DNA of 64,000 bases, taken from NCBI GenBank assembly GCA_052170475.1, contig JBQNAL010000001.1, forward strand, positions 179,689 to 243,688, written 5' to 3'. A model generated the notes under the pieces. That model was not told the DNA's origin, did no database searches, and saw nothing but the letters and a program-made list of their open reading frames with translations. Shown one piece after another: positions 61,865-64,000 of the stretch; the stretch's first letter is position 1; the number at the start of each line of letters is the position of its first letter. Source of the DNA: CAJPQU01 sp052170475 (GTDB taxonomy: Bacteria > Bacillota > Negativicutes > Selenomonadales > Selenomonadaceae). The translations under genes and the position numbers were made by a program.

Positions 61865-62472
61865 TCGCCGGGATCGGCCCAGGCCACCCGGACTATGTTC
61901 TTCCCGCTGCGGTGCGGGCGATCAAAGAAGCGGCGTTTTTGGTGGGGGGGAAACGTGCCTTGGCGGACTTTGGTCGGGCGGATCAGCGCCAGATCCCCAT
62001 CACCGGGGATATTCCCGCCGTCATGGCGGCGCTTCGGGCGCGGGTAGAGGAAGGGGACGCGGTGGTGATGGTGTCCGGCGATCCGGGGTATTATTCCCTG
62101 CTGGATGCCCTGCGCCGGGAATTTCCCCCGGAACGCCTGTCGGTGATCCCGGGGATCAGCTCCCTGCAGTTCGCGTTTTCGCGCCTATCGCTGCCGTGGC
62201 ATGACGCGGATCTCCTGAGCTTTCACGGGCGCCGCCCCCCGGATGAGGCGCTCGCCTACCGCCCGGGGCGGATCATCGGGATGCTCACGGACACGAAGTA
62301 TCATTCCCAGACGATCCCGGCGCTTCTCCTGCGATTGGGGTGGCCCCCGGAGACGAAAGCGGCGGTCTGCGCCCGGCTCTCCTATGAAGACGAGAAGATC
62401 CTCCGTACGACCCTACAAAGGGCGGTCACGGAGGAGAAAGAAACCCATTGTGTGATGGTGGTGACAGGATGA
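61846..62472 (+). CDS. cbiE: Precorrin-6Y C5,15-methyltransferase subunit CbiE
   Basis: A 208-residue SAM-dependent tetrapyrrole methylase: IIIAGIGPGHPDYVLPAAV at the N-terminus, the VMVSGDPGYYSLL motif and VIPGISSLQFAFSRL. It would methylate C5 and C15 with CbiT; here E and T are separate genes, unlike fused CobL. A TTG start overlapping cbiD has AGGAAGGG upstream. Its stop overlaps cbiT by ATGA. Confidence 0.92.
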   Translation: MAHRIIIAGIGPGHPDYVLPAAVRAIKEAAFLVGGKRALADFGRADQRQIPITGDIPAVMAALRARVEEGDAVVMVSGDPGYYSLLDALRREFPPERLSVIPGISSLQFAFSRLSLPWHDADLLSFHGRRPPDEALAYRPGRIIGMLTDTKYHSQTIPALLLRLGWPPETKAAVCARLSYEDEKILRTTLQRAVTEEKETHCVMVVTG

Positions 62473-63050
62473 TGATGTTTCTCGGTATAGAGGATGACGC
62501 GTTCATTCGCGGCGACGTCCCCATGACGAAGCAGGAAATTCGGATATTGACCCTCGCGAAGGCGCATATCCGCCCCGACTCCGTCGTCTGGGACGTGGGG
62601 GCGGGGACGGGTTCGCTTTCCGTCGAAGCGGCTCTGCTGGCAAAAGAGGGTCATGTCTACGCGGTGGAGCGAAACCCGGAGGGGATCCGCCTCATCGGGC
62701 AAAATGCCGCCAAGTTCGGCGTGACGAATGTGACGGCGGTGGAGAGCGAAGCACCCGCCGGGTTGACGGAGCTTCCCCCCTGCGATGCGGCCATCATCGG
62801 CGGCAGCGGGCGGCAGTTGGATCCTATTTTAGATGTGATCGCCTCTCGGCTCCCCTCGGGGGGACGGGTGGTGCTGAACTGCATCACCATTCAGACGTTG
62901 GCGGCCTGCCTCGCCTACATGCGGGCGCACAAGAAGACGTTTTTCTATGAGGCGGTGCAGGTGCAGGTGAACCGTTTGCAGGCGGTCGGCCCTTATGACA
63001 TGGCGAAGGGCATCAATCCCATCTACATTGTCACCGGGGAGAAGTTATAG
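62469..63050 (+). CDS. cbiT: Precorrin-6Y decarboxylating subunit CbiT
   Basis: A 193-residue Rossmann-fold SAM methyltransferase: VWDVGAGTGSLSVEAAL (motif I), VYAVERNPEGIRL, and AAIIGGSGRQLDPILD. This is the CbiT pattern for C15 methylation and decarboxylation. Three consecutive ATG codons begin at 62469 and the first overlaps the cbiE stop. It precedes cbiF by 19 bases. Confidence 0.92.
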   Translation: MMMFLGIEDDAFIRGDVPMTKQEIRILTLAKAHIRPDSVVWDVGAGTGSLSVEAALLAKEGHVYAVERNPEGIRLIGQNAAKFGVTNVTAVESEAPAGLTELPPCDAAIIGGSGRQLDPILDVIASRLPSGGRVVLNCITIQTLAACLAYMRAHKKTFFYEAVQVQVNRLQAVGPYDMAKGINPIYIVTGEKL

Positions 63051-63069
63051 GATACGGGAGGAAGGAAAT

Positions 63070-63840
63070 ATGCAGGTATTTATCGTCGGCGCCGGTCCCG
63101 GGGATCCGGAACTCATCACGGTCAAGGGGCAGCGCCTACTGAAAAAGGCCGATGTCATCATTTATGCGGGATCGTTGGTGAACCCCGCCATTCTTAATGT
63201 GGCGAAAGCGGGGGCGGAGATCTTTAATTCCGCCTCCATGACGTTGCCCGAGGTCATCGAGAAGATCGAGGAGTCGGTGAAAAAAGGCAAGGTCGTGGTG
63301 CGCCTCCACACGGGGGATCCGGCCATTTACGGCGCGATTCAGGAGCAGATGGACGAGCTGGAAAAGCGCCGCATCGCCTTTGAAGTCGTGCCGGGGGTCA
63401 GCTCCTTCTTGGCCACGGCGGCGGCTCTGAAGCAGGAGTACACGTTGCCGGACATCTCCCAGACGGTCATCGTCACGCGAAACGAGGGGCGCACCCCAGT
63501 GCCGCCTCGGGAGAGCCTGCGCAGCTTAGCGGCGCACCACGCGACCATGTGCATCTTTTTGAGCGTGCACATGATTTCCGATGTCGTGCAGGAACTGTTG
63601 GAGGGCGGCTACGAGCCGGAGACGCCCATTGCCATCGTCCACAAGGCGTCGTGGCCGGAGCAGCGCATCGTCCGGGCGACACTCTCGACCATCGCGGAGA
63701 AGGTGAAGGAGGAGCATATCACCCGCACCGCCATGATCGTGGTGGGCTGGTGCCTCGACACGGCCTATTCCCTGTCCCGCCTCTACGCGCCGGAGTACAG
63801 CCACATGTACCGGCAGGCCTCGGAACCTGAAGCGAAATGA
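63070..63840 (+). CDS. cbiF: Cobalt-precorrin-4 C11-methyltransferase CbiF
   Basis: A 256-residue tetrapyrrole methylase: VFIVGAGPGDPELITVKG at the start, YAGSLVNP, VRLHTGDPAIYGA and VVPGVSSFLATAAAL. This is the CobM/CbiF pattern. GGGAGGAAGG lies just before the ATG at 63070. It overlaps cbiG by ATGA, continuing the coupled operon. Confidence 0.94.
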   Translation: MQVFIVGAGPGDPELITVKGQRLLKKADVIIYAGSLVNPAILNVAKAGAEIFNSASMTLPEVIEKIEESVKKGKVVVRLHTGDPAIYGAIQEQMDELEKRRIAFEVVPGVSSFLATAAALKQEYTLPDISQTVIVTRNEGRTPVPPRESLRSLAAHHATMCIFLSVHMISDVVQELLEGGYEPETPIAIVHKASWPEQRIVRATLSTIAEKVKEEHITRTAMIVVGWCLDTAYSLSRLYAPEYSHMYRQASEPEAK

Positions 63841-64000
63841 GATGTGCAGTGTTCGTGGCCACCGACCACGGCGTTCGCTTGGCGGAGACCTTGGTCGAGA
63901 GGCTGACGGGGACGGTGGACATCTACGTCAAGGAAGGCCGCGCCGCGCCCGTTGGCGTTCATCGCTACACGCGCCTTGGCGACACGGTGGCGGCGCTCTT
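63837..64000 (+). CDS. cbiG: Cobalt-precorrin-5A hydrolase CbiG, N-terminal part (partial)
   Basis: The first 54 residues of a gene cut by the window end. RCAVFVATDHGVRLAETLVE followed by VDIYVKEGRAAP fits the CbiG N-terminal domain, which starts with a short strand and a helix with xxGxxLAExL. The ATG overlaps the cbiF stop (ATGA). Its place after cbiF in an anaerobic B12 operon supports the call. It would open the lactone ring of cobalt-precorrin-5A. Confidence 0.75.
   Translation, partial: MRCAVFVATDHGVRLAETLVERLTGTVDIYVKEGRAAPVGVHRYTRLGDTVAAL

Noticed and set aside
1..64000. CRISPR arrays, rRNA genes, prophage or integrative element ends
   Set aside because: No short regularly spaced direct repeats, rRNA sequence, integrase or phage structural genes were seen. 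The four tRNA genes show no flanking attachment-site duplication.

Overview
This window most likely comes from a Negativicutes (diderm Firmicutes; Selenomonas-like) chromosome. The transcription/translation core has Firmicute order: rimP-nusA-rnpM(ylxR)-ylxQ-infB-rbfA-nrnA-truB-ribF-rpsO-pnp. The HrcA/CIRCE site on groESL and the GAAC-N4-GTTC LexA boxes are also Firmicute-like. Yet the same DNA encodes an outer membrane: four TonB-dependent receptors and a two-partner secretion pair. Flagellin and anaerobic tetrapyrrole enzymes fit a motile anaerobe. The genus is an inference and cannot be proven here.

Layout. 1-4.1 kb: end of a membrane Fe-S-type protein, a nitroreductase, a MITE-like element, an AT-rich alkylsulfatase that looks acquired, and a small exported protein. 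4.2-7 kb: groEL, groES and a GtrA-like membrane protein. 7-20 kb: a lone flagellin with a sigma-28 promoter, then a 3103-residue TpsA exoprotein with about 18 YDG repeats and its TpsB transporter. 20-25 kb: a sulfonate/nitrate-type ABC transporter, a DUF3783 protein, malic enzyme and murI. 25.2-26.7 kb: four tRNAs (Cys, Cys, Asp, Arg) and a LysM cell-division-inhibitor-like gene under LexA boxes. 26.8-37.7 kb: the nusA-infB and rpsO-pnp housekeeping block. 37.8-46 kb: an iron/corrinoid-type ABC transporter, a LysR regulator, an orphan nitrogenase component 1-like protein and a TonB receptor. 46-50.2 kb: a peptidoglycan glycosyltransferase, a small unknown gene, recQ and nfo. 50.3-60.4 kb: three TonB receptors, decayed nitrilase and CobN-type chelatase fragments, and a heme module (receptor, binding protein, ChuW/HutW radical SAM enzyme, flavodoxin). 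60.5-64 kb: a cobalamin riboswitch and the start of the anaerobic B12 operon cbiD-E-T-F-G.

The right-hand 26 kb is a metal/tetrapyrrole acquisition region. Receptors import chelates, binding proteins and one complete ABC transporter move them inward, the radical SAM enzyme plus flavodoxin would open heme anaerobically, and cbi genes build corrinoids. Fur-like boxes between the divergent receptors and a B12 riboswitch provide the control. The most unusual items are the nitrogenase-like orphan, the fused nitrilase/CobN remnant, the repeat-built exoprotein and the SOS-box array without lexA beside it.
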